A stretch of 64,000 bases of DNA from Neoarius graeffei (Eukaryota; Chordata; Actinopteri; Siluriformes; Ariidae): contig NC_083572.1 in assembly GCF_027579695.1 (NCBI RefSeq), forward strand, positions 19,106,421 to 19,170,420, written 5' to 3'. Position numbers and translations under genes: made by a program. The notes under the pieces are model-generated. The model ran no database searches and had not been told where the DNA came from. It saw only the letters and a program-made list of their open reading frames with translations. Positions 45,426 to 56,121 of this stretch are shown piece by piece (the stretch's first letter is position 1; every line of letters starts with the position of its first letter).

Positions 45426-47515
45426 TTAGACACACCCGCTCTCCCCTGTGCCTGCATCTATAATTACCTGAACTCTGACAATCTGTTGATCTGTTAATCT
45501 ACTGAATGATGTCCTGCTTATGTTATCTACTACGTGGTCTCCCCTGCTAAGACTGTACGGTGTTACCTTAATAACAAGCCATGGGTAACACAGGAAGTCA
45601 AAGCTGTCCTCAACAGGAAGAAGGCCACCTTCAGGAGCAGGGACAGGGAGGTGATGAAAGCAGCACAGCAGGAGGTGAAACACTGCATGAGGGAAGCTAA
45701 GGACAGCTACAGGAGAAAGGTGGAGCAGAAGCTGAAGGAGAACAGTATGAGGGAGGTCTGGGAAGGTGTGAAAACCATCACAGGCCACAACACAAAGACC
45801 AGAGTTGACCCCAGTCATCACAGCAGCCCCCTTCTCCTCCTCCCCCACCTCAACACAGACTCCTCCATGCATCACTGCAGACCAGGTCAGAGGTCAACTG
45901 AGGAAGCTTCACCCCAGGAAAGCAGCAGGTCCGGACAAGGTGTGTCCCTGACTACTGAAGACCTGTGCTGCTGAACTGGGTGAACCACTCCAATGCATCT
46001 TCAACTTCAGCCTGCAGCTGGGGAGAGTGCCCACCCTCTGGAAGACATCATGCATCGTTCCAGTTCCCAAGAAGAACCGGCCCAGTGAGCTGAACGACTT
46101 CCGACCGGTGGCACTCACTTCACATCTGATAAAGACGTTGGAGTGGCTCTTCCTCAGCCTCCTCAGACCCCAGGTGCAACACGCCCAGGACTGTCTGCAG
46201 TTTGCATATCGGGCAGGTGTTGGTGTGGAAGATACCATCCTCTACCTGCTACATCAAGCCCACTCGCATCTGGATAAGGGAAATGGCACAGTGAGGATCC
46301 TCTTCTTGGACTTCTCGAGTGCCTTCAATACTATCCAGCCCCTTATACTTCAGGACAAACTGAACAGGACCCCTGCCTGGTCACCTGGATCTCCAGCTAC
46401 CTCACCGACAGGCAGCAGTACGTCAGGCTGAAGGGCATCACATCTGACACTGTGATTAGCAGCACTGGAGCACCCCAGGGCACGGTGCTGGCCCCTCTTC
46501 TCTTTACCCTGTACACCACAGACTTCTGCTACAATTCGGAGCTGTGTCACATTCAGAAATTCGCCGATGACACAGCCATCATGGGGTGTATCAGGAATGA
46601 CAGAGAGGAGGAGTATAGGAGCCTGGTGAGGGACTTTGCCATTTGGTGCAACAGGAACCATCTGCAGCTCAACACCTTGAAGACCAAGGAGCTGGTCATT
46701 GACTTTGGGAGGTCCAGATCAAGGTCACGACCAGTTCTGATCGAGGGAGTCAAGGTGGAGGCTGTGGATTCCTACAAGTACCTCAGGCTGTGGCTGGACA
46801 GCAAGCTGGACTGGACTTGCAACACCAACCACCTGTACAGGAAGGGACAGAGCAGGCTGTACTTCCTGAGGAGGCTGCAGTCCTTTAACATCTGCAGGAA
46901 ACTCCTGTGGATGCTCTATCAGTCTGTGGTCGCCAGTGTCCTGTTTTACACTGTGGTGTGCTGGGGGGCAGCACATCCAAGAAGAACACATCCATGCTGG
47001 ACAAACTGATCAGGCGGGCTGGCTCTGTGGTCAGCATGAAGCTGGTGACGGTGGCAGAGTAGAGGACTATGGACAAACTACTGAACATCATGGACAATGC
47101 CACTCACCTTCTGCACACCATCATCAGCAACCAGAGGAGCCTGTTCAGTGACAGAATGCTCCTTCCCAAGTGCAGGACTAACAGACTTAAAAATTCCTTT
47201 GTCCCTCATGCCATCAGACTGTACAACTCCTCTCTGGGAGGGAGGAGGGGTAACAGGAGGACAGAGGATGGAAAGGAGCAGTAGCCTGGCCTGACAAAAA
47301 AGCAATACTGGACAATGTGCAATATAATGTGCAATACCTCTCCTGCTGGACTTGTTTCATATCTCTTTTTTTATATGTAAATTCTTAATTTATCTAGAAG
47401 TTTTCTCTATTTTCTATTTTCTGTTTATCCTGTAATGATGCTGCTGGAATTTTAATTTCCCTGAGGGAACCCTCCCAAAGGGATCAATAAAGTTCTATCT
47501 AATCTAATCTACTCT
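45426..47515 (+). mobile_element. CR1-superclade (L2/Rex1-like) LINE, 5'-truncated
   Basis: It runs on the plus strand from directly beside the gypsy LTR to a short tail AATAAAGTTCTATCTAATCT repeated imperfectly. It contains an RT coding region in at least four frames. Confidence 0.82.
45534..47284 (+). pseudogene. CR1-superclade LINE reverse transcriptase, broken
   Basis: Segments at 45534-45974, 46027-46431, 46452-47009 and 47069-47284 read, in order, as the linker NNKPWVTQEVKAVLNRKK, then RT motifs [43 protein letters not shown] and FADDTAIMG. The C-terminal FVPHAIRLYNSS block follows. The catalytic Asp pair is intact but frame changes at about 45960, 46380 and 47000 disable it. It lacks a recognisable endonuclease because the 5' end is missing. 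Confidence 0.82.
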
Positions 47516-47531
47516 AATCTACTACTGATTA

Positions 47532-47534
<3 letters not shown>

Positions 47535-47564
<30 letters not shown>
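47535..47564. repeat. ATT microsatellite
   Basis: About ten ATT units just downstream of the LINE 3' end. Confidence 0.9.
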
Positions 47565-47802
47565 GTTTCCAGACCTGTATGTGCATTTATAAAGCAGAGC
47601 CATCTTTCTCAGTCACTGCTTCATTAAAAAAGGTGTGTGATACTGCAGCACCTAGCTCTGTGTATCTGAGTGTTTTATGAACTAACAATGAAACATGTTT
47701 GTTTCGATGAGTCATTTTTTCTGCTTCTTTGTCTCATTTTAGCATAAAACAATGTCAGCCACTGTTGCATCCTAGGTTTTTTTTCTATTTTTTAACTGAA
47801 AT

Positions 47803-48164
47803 ATTTTTTTTATGCGGTGGCATGGTGGTGTAGTGGTTAGCGCTGTCGCCTCACAGCAAGAAGGTCCTGGGTTTGAGCCCCGGGGCCGGCGAGGGCCTTT
47901 CTGTGCGGAGTTTGCATGTTGTCCGCGTGGGTTTCCCCCACAGTCCAAAGACATGCAGGTTAGGTTAACTGGTGACTCTAAATTGACTGTAGACGTGAAT
48001 GGTTGTCTGTGTCTATGTGTCAGCCCTGTGATGACCTGGCAACTTGTCCAGGGTGTACCCTGCCTTTTGCCCATAGTCAGCTGGGATAGGCTCCAGCTTA
48101 CCTGCGACCCTGTAGAAGGATAAAACGGCTAGAGATAATGAGATGAATGAGATTTTTTTATGCG
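47803..48164 (+). mobile_element. SINE family A with target-site duplication
   Basis: SINE body about 47817-48151. The flanks ATTTTTTTTATGCG and ATTTTTTTATGCG differ only by one T in the run. Confidence 0.88.
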
Positions 48165-48529
48165 AGCCATTAGTGCATGCAGCATAATGAAGTTTCTTTT
48201 TGCAGTGCGTCAAATATCCTATTGTGTTGAAGTGTGGAATTTAACATTTAATCATGGTTATTTCTACTGTATAGCTTGTTTAATTGGGCTATTACTTCAT
48301 TTTGAAGAATGTGATGAGCTTGTCCTCTTTTCACTAGAATTATAATTGAATGTTATTTTAGCAACACTCGTGCTCTTATTTTTGAAACAAATTGCTTGAA
48401 CTTTCATTGTCTTTTTATCACTACTTAGATAACTGTGCTAGACAACCTGCTACAGAGCTCTCCTTATCTCCAAGTATAAAGTAAAGAATGGTGAAGTCTT
48501 TCAGAATACAACCCTTACCTCACCCCCCC

Positions 48530-48560
<31 letters not shown>

Positions 48561-49137
48561 ACACACTTGAAAGGAGAAGATCCAGAGGTGTAAACAGGAG
48601 AGGACCCAAAAGTGCATAACTGCATCACAGATTATATTAAAAGTAAGGACCTACAGGTTTGCAGGATCAGGCCATGTCATATCTGCTTCTCTTCTCTGAA
48701 TTAATCAATGAACTCCTAGATGTTAAGGATACCATCCAGGCTGAAAGTGAAGACATTACTACACCTTAGGAGAATGAAATAGTTGTTATCCTCACTGCCC
48801 AGGTGACAGGGTACTTGTCAGAAGCCTTACTGAACCACATGGGCCAGGCAGACTTCATCCATATTGGGAGAATAAAGTAGACTTTAGGGTGAGCAGCGTA
48901 GGAGACACCTCTAATCCAGTGTACAGAATAGAAGCAGAGGCAAGGACAAATTGAATTGTCCCTGTAAATGACCTACTTGTAAATGACCTAACCCTGGAAG
49001 AAAACACTTGCAGTGCCAGAAATAGGTAGAGCCAGAAACAGAACTGGATGAGGTCTGGAAACTGTGTGACTAAAAGGAAGATGTGGTCACACTTGTTGAA
49101 GATGAAGTGTGAAGTGAGGCACCAGACAAATAATGAA
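48165..49137. other. Intergenic; poly-C/AC tract, otherwise nothing recognised
   Basis: A run of about 24 C followed by about ten AC units lies at 48523-48566. No gene supported. Confidence 0.45.
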
Positions 49138-49284
49138 GTCAAGTCAAGTCAAGTCAAGTCAACTTTATTGTCAAATATGCTATACATGCTCGACATACAG
49201 CACAGATGAAATTTCAGTCCTCTCTGACCCACGGTGCAAACAGGCAATGCAATAAATAAAAATAAAAATAGAATAATTGAAAAA

Positions 49285-49477
49285 ACAAACAAACAATATA
49301 AACAGTATAAACACTCTAGATAGGAACTAGACATAGACTAAACACTCAGACAAACAATATAAATAGTATAAATAAACAGTGTAAACACTAGATAAGAACT
49401 AGACAAAGACTAAACATTCAAACAGACAATATAAACAGTATAAACACTCTAGATATGAACTAGACGTAGACTAAACA

Positions 49478-49480
<3 letters not shown>
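49285..49480. repeat. Three-copy tandem repeat of about 65-70 bp
   Basis: AACAATATAAACAGTATAAA, then ACACTCTAGATAGGAACTAG and TAGACTAAACACTCA recur three times with small differences, within the 3' region of the minus-strand LINE. Confidence 0.8.

Positions 49481-49528
<48 letters not shown>
49480..49528. repeat. AC microsatellite
   Basis: About twenty-three AC units. Confidence 0.95.
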
Positions 49529-49529
<1 letters not shown>

Positions 49530-49700
49530 AATTGGTTCAAATAAACAGTCAAGGGCACTTGAGGTATAGCAGGTAAACATGAAATAAGCAGTATAAACAA
49601 ACTAGCAGCTGTTAAGATGAGGTAGTGTGGAATAGTGCAAATGATGAGCGAGGTAAAGTGAGATGTGCGGTCCCTGAGTTCAGTGCGTTAATGAACGATG

Positions 49701-49701
<1 letters not shown>

Positions 49702-49759
<58 letters not shown>

Positions 49760-49765
49760 GGGGGG
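49702..49765. repeat. TG microsatellite ending in poly-G
   Basis: About twenty-eight TG units followed by eight or nine G. Confidence 0.95.
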
Positions 49766-50455
49766 AAACTGTGAGGATGGTATGTCAGATGCTGAAGGGG
49801 GGGCAGGGGGGTGTGCGAGCAGAATCTGTGGCAGGGGGAAGAGGGGGGGAGGAGGGGCAGAACAGGGAGGGAGTTGAGCTTCCTGACTGCCTGGTGAAAG
49901 AAACTGTTCTTGAGCCTGCTAGTTTTGGCCCGGAGACTCTGCAGTCTCCTCCCCGATGGCAGCAGGCTGAAGAGGCTGTGAGATGGGTGGGTGGGGTCAC
50001 CTGCAATCCTGATGGCTTTGCGGGTGAGGCGGGAGTTATAAATATCCATAGAGAAGGGAGAGAGACACCAATGATCCTCTCAGCTGCTCTCACGATGCGC
50101 TGCAGAGACTTGCAGCAGGACACGGTGCAGGCGCCGTACCACACGGTGATGCAGCTGGTCAGAATGTTCTCGATGGTGCCTCTGTAAAAAGTGTGCATGA
50201 TGGGGGCCAGGGCTCTTGCTCTCCTCAGTTTGTGGAGGAAGTACAGACGCTGTTGGGCTTTTTGGCCAGTGATGTGGTGTTGTTGCTCCAGGACAGGTCT
50301 TCAGAGATGTGCACACCCAGAAACTTGGTGCTGCTCACCCTCTCCACTGCAGCACCATCGATAGATAGTGGAGCATGCTGGGTGTGCTCTCTCCTGAAGT
50401 CCACAACAATCTCCTTCATCTTCTCCATGTTCAGACGGAGATTGTTGTCCTTGCA

Positions 50456-51772
50456 TCACATGGCCAAGTGGCTCACCTCACTCCTGTAGATTGTCTCATC
50501 GCCATTGTTGATGAGACCCACCACAGTCGTGTCATCCGCAAACTTAATGAAGAGATTTGAGCTGGATGTTGGTGTGCAGTCATGGGTCAGCAGAGTGAAG
50601 AGGAGGGGGCTTAGCACACATCCTTGGGGGGCCCCCATGTTCAGTGTGATGGTGCTGGAGGAGTTGCTGCCGACCTGTACAGTCTGTGATCTCCCCATCA
50701 GGAAGTCCAGCAGCCAGTTGCACAGGGAGGTGTTGAGTCCCAGCTGGTCCAGTTTATGAATGAGCTGCTGAGGAATGATTGTGTTGAATGCTGAGCTAAA
50801 GTCTATGAACAGCATTCTGACATACGAGCCTTTTGTCTCCAGGTGGGTGAGGGCTGAGTGGAGGGCAGTGGAGATTGCGTCATCGGTTAAACGGTTGGAC
50901 TGATATGCAAACTGGAAAGGATCCAGGGTGGGGGAGAGGGCAGACTTGATATGCCTCATGACTAGCTGCTCGAAGCACTTCATGAGGATGGGAGTGAGTG
51001 CGACAGGACGGTAGTCATTGAAGCAGGAGGGAGACAGCTTCTTTGGGACCAGGATGATGGTGGTGGTTTTGAGGCATGTGGGGACAACAGCCTGGCTCAA
51101 CAAGATGTTGAAGATGCCTGTAAAGACATCTGTGAGCTCCTTGGCACAGTCTCTCAGGACAAGACCAGGAATGTTATCAGGACCCGGGGCTTTTCGTGCA
51201 TTTGTCGTCCTGAGAGCTCTCCTCATGCTGTCTGGGGACAGCGTCAACACCTGGTTGCCGGGAGGTGGTGGGGTCTTCTGTGCTGTGGTGCTGTTGTCTG
51301 CCTCAAAGCAAGCGAAGAAGTCATTCAACTGATTCAGCAGAGGCGTGGAGTTGTCACAGGTCTGCAGCGAGGGCTTGTGGTCTGTGATGGTCTGAATCCC
51401 CCACCACAGGTTCCTGGTGTCTCTGCTGTCGTTGAAATGGTCAGCAATGTGCCTGGAATACTGTCTCTTGGCCACCCTGATGCCTCGTGACAGATTGGCC
51501 CTAGCTGTCCTCAGGCCCACCTCGTCCCCAGCTCTGAAGGCAGTGTTCCAAGCCCACAGGAGCCTATGGACTTCCCCTGTCAGCCATGGCTTCTGATTGG
51601 CCCGTATGGAGATGGTTCTGGTGACCATAACGTCGTCCATGCACTTCCTCATGTAGGCAGTGACGGTCTCCGTGTACTCCTGGAGATCTGTGATATTGCT
51701 GTAGGTGGCCACCTGTGAAGAACCTGTTTTGAGAAGATCTGTATGAACCTTGAAACCCAGAGGATTATTCAC
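50456..51772 (-). CDS. CR1-superclade LINE reverse transcriptase, long open segment
   Basis: This 438-residue minus-strand frame contains the pre-RT linker ([18 protein letters not shown]) and RT motifs [57 protein letters not shown] and [10 protein letters not shown] with the catalytic Asp pair. A stop at 50456, probably a point change or small indel, separates it from the C-terminal part (50225-50428 and 49612-50198), which reads on in other frames through FLGVHISEDLSW and YRGTIENILTSCITVWYG to the LPSGRRLQSLRAK block. It is the best-preserved CR1-type copy here but not intact. Confidence 0.85.
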   Translation of the reverse strand: MNNPLGFKVHTDLLKTGSSQVATYSNITDLQEYTETVTAYMRKCMDDVMVTRTISIRANQKPWLTGEVHRLLWAWNTAFRAGDEVGLRTARANLSRGIRVAKRQYSRHIADHFNDSRDTRNLWWGIQTITDHKPSLQTCDNSTPLLNQLNDFFACFEADNSTTAQKTPPPPGNQVLTLSPDSMRRALRTTNARKAPGPDNIPGLVLRDCAKELTDVFTGIFNILLSQAVVPTCLKTTTIILVPKKLSPSCFNDYRPVALTPILMKCFEQLVMRHIKSALSPTLDPFQFAYQSNRLTDDAISTALHSALTHLETKGSYVRMLFIDFSSAFNTIIPQQLIHKLDQLGLNTSLCNWLLDFLMGRSQTVQVGSNSSSTITLNMGAPQGCVLSPLLFTLLTHDCTPTSSSNLFIKFADDTTVVGLINNGDETIYRSEVSHLAM

Positions 51773-51935
51773 ATATCAAAACCTTGGCAAGCCATTGGAG
51801 ACCAGGAATAAATGCAGTGAGCTGTGCTTGAGTTGACCCAATAATTCATGAGCATGAGATGTCAAGAGATACCTTAAAACATGGGAGAGTGTTTCATTAA
51901 AAAAGACACACCCCTTTTTTCCTTTTATGATTTAA

Positions 51936-52074
51936 ATATTCACAATGGACCTGGCGACTTGTCCAGGGTGTACCCCGCCTTTCGCCCGTAGTCAGCTGGG
52001 ATATGCTCCAGCTTGCCTGCGACCCTGTAGAAGGATAAAGCAGCTAGAGATAATGAGATGAGATATTCACAATG
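51936..52074 (+). mobile_element. SINE family A, severely 5'-truncated, with 12-bp target-site duplication
   Basis: Only the last 115 bases of the family (51948-52062) are present, flanked by ATATTCACAATG at 51936-51947 and 52063-52074. Confidence 0.92.
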
Positions 52075-52116
52075 TGTAAAAACATTATGATGGTTGCCTT
52101 ATTCAGACTGTTGTAT

Positions 52117-52496
52117 GATTAATTTTTATTCATTTAGCAGTGGCACAGTGGTGTAGTGGTTAGCACTGTCACCTCACAGCAAGAAGGTTCTGGGTTCGAG
52201 CCCAGTGGCCGACAGGGGTCTTTCTGTGTGGAGTTTGCATGTTCTCCCCGTGTGTGCGTGGATTTCTTCCAGGTGCTCTGGTTTCCCCCTAACATGCAGG
52301 TTAGGCTAATTGGTAGCTCTAAATTGACTGTAGATGTGAATGGTTGCTCTGTGTCAGCCCTGCGATGATCTGGCGACTTCTCCAGGGTGTACCCCACCTC
52401 TTGCTCATAGTCAGCTAGGATAGGCTCCAGTTTGCCCAAGATCCTGCACAGGATAAGCGGTTACAGATAATGGATGGATTAATTTTGTGTGTATTA
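52117..52496 (+). mobile_element. SINE family A, full length
   Basis: SINE body about 52137-52486, flanked by GATTAATTTT at 52117-52126 and 52487-52496, starting AGCAGTGGCACAGTGGTG and ending in a GATAATGGATG tail. Confidence 0.85.
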
Positions 52497-53803
52497 GCTA
52501 ATGAACCATTGTAGGTGTTATTGTTATGTTTGAGTGATGAGGAAACCATAGCCAGCAGCTACATGAAAAGATCAGGATCAGTTTTATTCCAAAGAATGGT
52601 GGCGCGAATGTCTGTGTCCAGTTCCTTGTTGTTGTTCAGAGAGTGAATGACAGCATTCAGCAGAGTATTAATGTTCAATTCAACACATATTAATGCTCAC
52701 AGCATTCAGCATAGACTGCTAGGATGCTATATTGTGTATGGCATAGGTTCGCCTAGTTGTACGGTACCTTTGAGGGATGATTTACACATATATTGTTTGC
52801 ACAGCAAAAATGTAGTAAGTGTACAGTAACCATGCCTGAGAAGGGAGGAGGGACCATGGTTTAGCGCAGTGAGGTGATGTGGAGCCTGAGCTGATGGTTG
52901 ATGGTTGCTGGCTGATGAGACTCTCTCACTTGTGTTTCATGTCCAGCAGTGGCGGCTGGTAGTCTTTCAAACAGGGGAGGCTGGTCGGTTATGATATTTC
53001 CAGATTTTAAAAGAAAAAACATCAATTTTGCCCATACTCTTGCCTCTGATCTGGCTGATTGTTGGCAGGGTCACAAACTGTGAAATAACAGGTTCTTTTG
53101 GCCCATTAGCCTACTGTCCAATATACATGATGGTGGTGTTGGGGGGGGGTATATTTTAACATTTTATATTTTAAAATTGTGGCATGTTGTTTAAAAATTG
53201 ACCTCGGCTGTGTTTTTGTTTAAAAATGTTTTCCAAATTGTAGCGGTGTTTAATTCATATCCAGAAAAACATATATTCCAATATAATATACTCAGCATAA
53301 ACATTTTAAATAGATTCTACATTTTTGGTCCATCCATGACATATTACTAAAGTAGCCTATTTACTGTTGTTGATGTGGGTCACTTGCTGTTAGCCAATTC
53401 ACTTTCTCGTACCAGGAGAGCTGAAAGGAACGAGTATTATTCCCTACCTTTTTCACCAAGTCAATTTGAGTCATTGGTCTACCCTGCTCTTTAATTTTAA
53501 TTTTTTTCCTCGAAAGGAAGACTGGCAATGGCTTCGCCAAAATTAAATCAGCAATGCTTGGCCTCCGTGCGCAGCTTTCTTGCTAGCTGACTAGCCCCCT
53601 CAAGTTCAGTCACTCAAATCAACGAAATTTCTGGAACTAAGATAGCAAACTTGACAACACTATATTTACACTTTATTTACAATGAAAATATATACAAACT
53701 AAAAAAGCTGGTAGAAACCGTATGTAATGAATGAAATCAAAATGTAAGCCGATCTCTTACAATACACCACAGCACTTGCAAATCCGCATGGGACTGAACT
53801 GAT

Positions 53804-53906
53804 GTTGCCAGATACTGCTGACGTTATCCAGCCCAAAATATGTTCAAAACCCGCCAAAATGCACTTAAAACCGCCCAATTGGGCGGGAAATCGCCCAATC
53901 TGGCAA
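53804..53906. mobile_element. Small MITE with GTTGCCAGAT ends
   Basis: GTTGCCAGAT at the left and ATCTGGCAAC at the right form a perfect 10-base inverted repeat around about 80 bases; a common type of short fish MITE. Confidence 0.65.
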
Positions 53907-53975
53907 CACTGTACCGCTGCCTGTCTATTGAGGTATTTCACTCACATGACCAAGTCATGTGATGCTGCCATTTTG

Positions 53976-54188
53976 GACGGCACGGCTCGAATCAGTTTGA
54001 ATGCGAGGAAGGAGACAAACGAAAAACATAAGAGAAAAAGGAGCGAGATGCAGAAAACACCTTCACTATCCAGCGACATAGGGCATTTACAGGGCGAGCA
54101 GAGGGAGAGGTATTTGCAAAAATTGAGGTTAGCAGGCTTAGAGAACGACGTTTACCTGCTTCCACCAGGACTGTTCACTAACAGCTAA
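53976..54188 (+). pseudogene. Short ORF resembling the N-terminus of a transposon accessory protein
   Basis: The frame reads a basic stretch (KETNEKHKRKRSEMQK), then DIGHLQGEQRERYLQKLRL and DVYLLPPGLF before a stop. The E-Q-R-E-R-Y-L-x-K-(I/L) pattern reminds me of the start of the YqaJ/SWIM-type protein of fish ISL2EU transposons. No catalytic region is present. Confidence 0.4.
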
Positions 54189-54290
54189 GATTTGTTCACA
54201 TTTTCATTTACTTTCGGTCCTCAGGATAAACAAAATGTTATTAAATGTCATTGAAATAACTTCTTAGTCTGTTGAGACATGGCCCGTTAT

Positions 54291-54540
54291 AAGTTTTTCC
54301 TTTACTGTATTTACTAGTTTACTGAGCGCGCTCCGGGGCTGGCCGGGGCTAGCTAGCGCTCCGGGGCTGGCCGGCGCTAGCTAGCGCTCCAGGGCTAGCT
54401 AGCGCTCCGGGGCTGGCCGGGGCTAGCTAGCGCTCCGGGGCTGGCCGGGGCTAGCTAGCGCTCCGGGGCTGGCCGGGGCTAGCTAGCGCTCCGGGGCTGG
54501 CTGGCTCAGTAAACTAGTAAATACAGTAAAGGAAAAACTT
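54291..54540. repeat. GC-rich 28-bp minisatellite inside a perfect 36-bp inverted repeat
   Basis: Arms 54291-54326 and 54505-54540 are perfectly complementary over 36 bases. Between them are about six and a half units of a 28-bp repeat made of GCTCCGGGGCTGGCC plus GGGGCTAGCTAGC, with one 18-bp short unit at the third position. The arms are AT-rich and the repeat is extremely GC-rich. Confidence 0.95.
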
Positions 54541-54814
54541 GAGACTGAAAGGTTTTAACAGTCATCCAAATGACTGAACGTAAACATTGCTACAGCAACA
54601 TACTAGGTACTATGATGTTGACATTAGCTAGCTTGCCATCCAAAATGGCGGACACCGGGGCGTCACGTGACCCTGTGACGTCAGGTGAAATACCTCAATA
54701 GTTGAAACGAGCTGTCAATCAAAGAAAATATCCGGCCGCTTTCACCAATCACCAGTCTCCTCGCGGAAACTGCTATGTCCCTCCCATGTGAGGCTCGGAG
54801 TCCGTAGGCGGGCA

Positions 54815-54995
54815 TTTTCGCAGTATTTGTCCAATAACCTTCTTGCATTTTGAGATTGAAAAGCGCATAGCTCTCAAATGCCGTTGAAGTCCATTGAGGC
54901 TGGGAGTCCATAAGACTCCGTGGGCAGGCGTTTTCGCAGTATTTGTCCAATAATTGTCTTGCATTTTGAGATTGACAAGCACATAGCTCCCAATC
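54815..54995. repeat. Direct duplication, about 70 bp, period about 110 bp
   Basis: The block TTTTCGCAGTATTTGTCCAA through CTTGCATTTTGAGATTGA and CATAGCTC occurs twice with a few differences, within the right part of the hAT element. Confidence 0.85.
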
Positions 54996-55588
54996 CACTG
55001 AGGCTGGGCTGCATCGCGCTGTCACGAGGGGGAAAAACTCACGCACACATTAGGCGAGCTGGGGAAAGTTATAACGGAATGATTTCGCACTGTAGTTGGG
55101 TTGAGTACATATATTTCAATGATTCTGGATCTGAAATAGCAATGTTATAAGGTCGGCTATAACATAAGCCTAGCACAATTCATCCTACACGATATTCGCC
55201 ATTTTTAGAGGAGGCTGAGCCTCCCTCGTTGTCTTAGAGCAATCGCCCGTGATGTCCAGTGTCCTTTTTTCCTTTATGTCAATTAACAGGAATCTGCGCC
55301 AGTTTGTGCCCATTAACTGAGTAAAGCTAAGCAGGATAAGTGACAAGCAAGCTGAAAAGCTGCACTTTTGTTAGTGTAAGTTTTATGTTGCTGTCCAGAC
55401 CATGCCAAGGGGCCCAAGCATTAATAAATAAAAGCTCACTTGTGGTCTTGCCTTGGGTCTGCTGTGTTCTCTGAGCAGTGTGCTGGACAAGATTGTTACA
55501 GAAATATAGAATGGTGTGTACATGTGTTTAATTATTTTCTTATACTGGTGTTAAATAGTTAAACTTAAATGTGGAGACATATATACAT

Positions 55589-56121
55589 TACCAGTCAAAA
55601 GTTTGTGTACCCCTACTCATTCATAGGTTTTTCTGTGTTTTGACTATTTTCTACATTGGAGAACAATATTGAAGACATAAATACTGTGAAATATGGAAAC
55701 TACCGGTATATGGAATTATGTGGTAAACAAAATAGTGTTAAAAATATATGTTTCATATTTTAGATTCTTCAAAGTAGCCACCTTGATAACTCTTTGCACA
55801 CTATTGGTATTATCTTAACTAGCTTCATGAGATAGTCACCTGGACTGCTTTTCAATTAACAGGGGTGCCTCATCAAAAATGAATTAGTGCAATTTCTTTC
55901 CTTCTTAATACGTTCAAGATGAAACAGTAAATAGTAAATAATAAAAATACAGTAAATAGCCCTATTCCACAACTGTAGTAATTCATATTATGTCAAGAAC
56001 CGCTCAGCTAAGGAAAGAGAAACAACATCCATCATTACTTTAAGACATGAAGTATCTTTTAATTCATAAAAATAAAGAAAACCCATTGAATTAGAAGGTG
56101 TTTCCAAACTTTTGACTGGTA
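55589..56121. mobile_element. Tc1-type MITE
   Basis: Element 55591-56119 (529 bp), flanked by TA, begins CCAGTCAAAAGTTTG and ends CAAACTTTTGACTGG. There is no transposase frame; the size suits an internally deleted Tc1 derivative. Confidence 0.88.

Larger units (their letters stand above)
49138..51775 (-). mobile_element. CR1-superclade (Rex1/Babar-like) LINE, minus strand
   Basis: On the minus strand the element ends in ACAATAAAGTTGACTTGACT with several ACTTG units (49138-49170), a 3' end seen in fish CR1-type LINEs. The coding region lies at 49785-51772. It is 5'-truncated near 51775. AC and TG microsatellites at 49480-49528 and 49702-49757 have expanded inside its 3' part. Confidence 0.85.
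53926..54700 (+). mobile_element. Inverted-repeat DNA element inside the hAT element, TA-flanked
   Basis: Element 53928-54698 (771 bp) starts TTGAGGTATTTCAC and ends GTGAAATACCTCAA, with TA on both sides. Further in, both ends carry a GCCATTTTGGA block. It contains an open frame of about 70 codons and then the minisatellite described separately. The TA target and the coded fragment suggest a deleted ISL2EU-type transposon, from memory. Confidence 0.75.
52939..55259 (+). mobile_element. hAT-type transposon, non-autonomous, 8-bp target-site duplication
   Basis: Element 52947-55251 (2305 bp) begins CAGTGGCGGCTGG and ends CAATCGCCCGTG, flanked by ATGTCCAG at 52939-52946 and 55252-55259. An 8-base duplication and CA-rich termini fit hAT. 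No transposase is seen. It carries a small MITE, an inverted-repeat element with an internal minisatellite, and an internal duplication. Confidence 0.88.
52516..55499 (+). mobile_element. Possible solo LTR-like sequence hosting a hAT element
   Basis: The flanks of the hAT element below, once joined, form about 680 bases starting TGTTATTG and ending TTGTTACA, with AATAAA followed by CTCACTTGTGGTCTTGCC. This resembles an LTR with U3, R and a poly(A) signal. No target-site duplication was found, so this is tentative. Confidence 0.3.

Noticed and set aside
54327-54504. Regular repeats that could suggest a CRISPR-like array
   Set aside because: The units are directly tandem without unique spacers, and the genome is eukaryotic.
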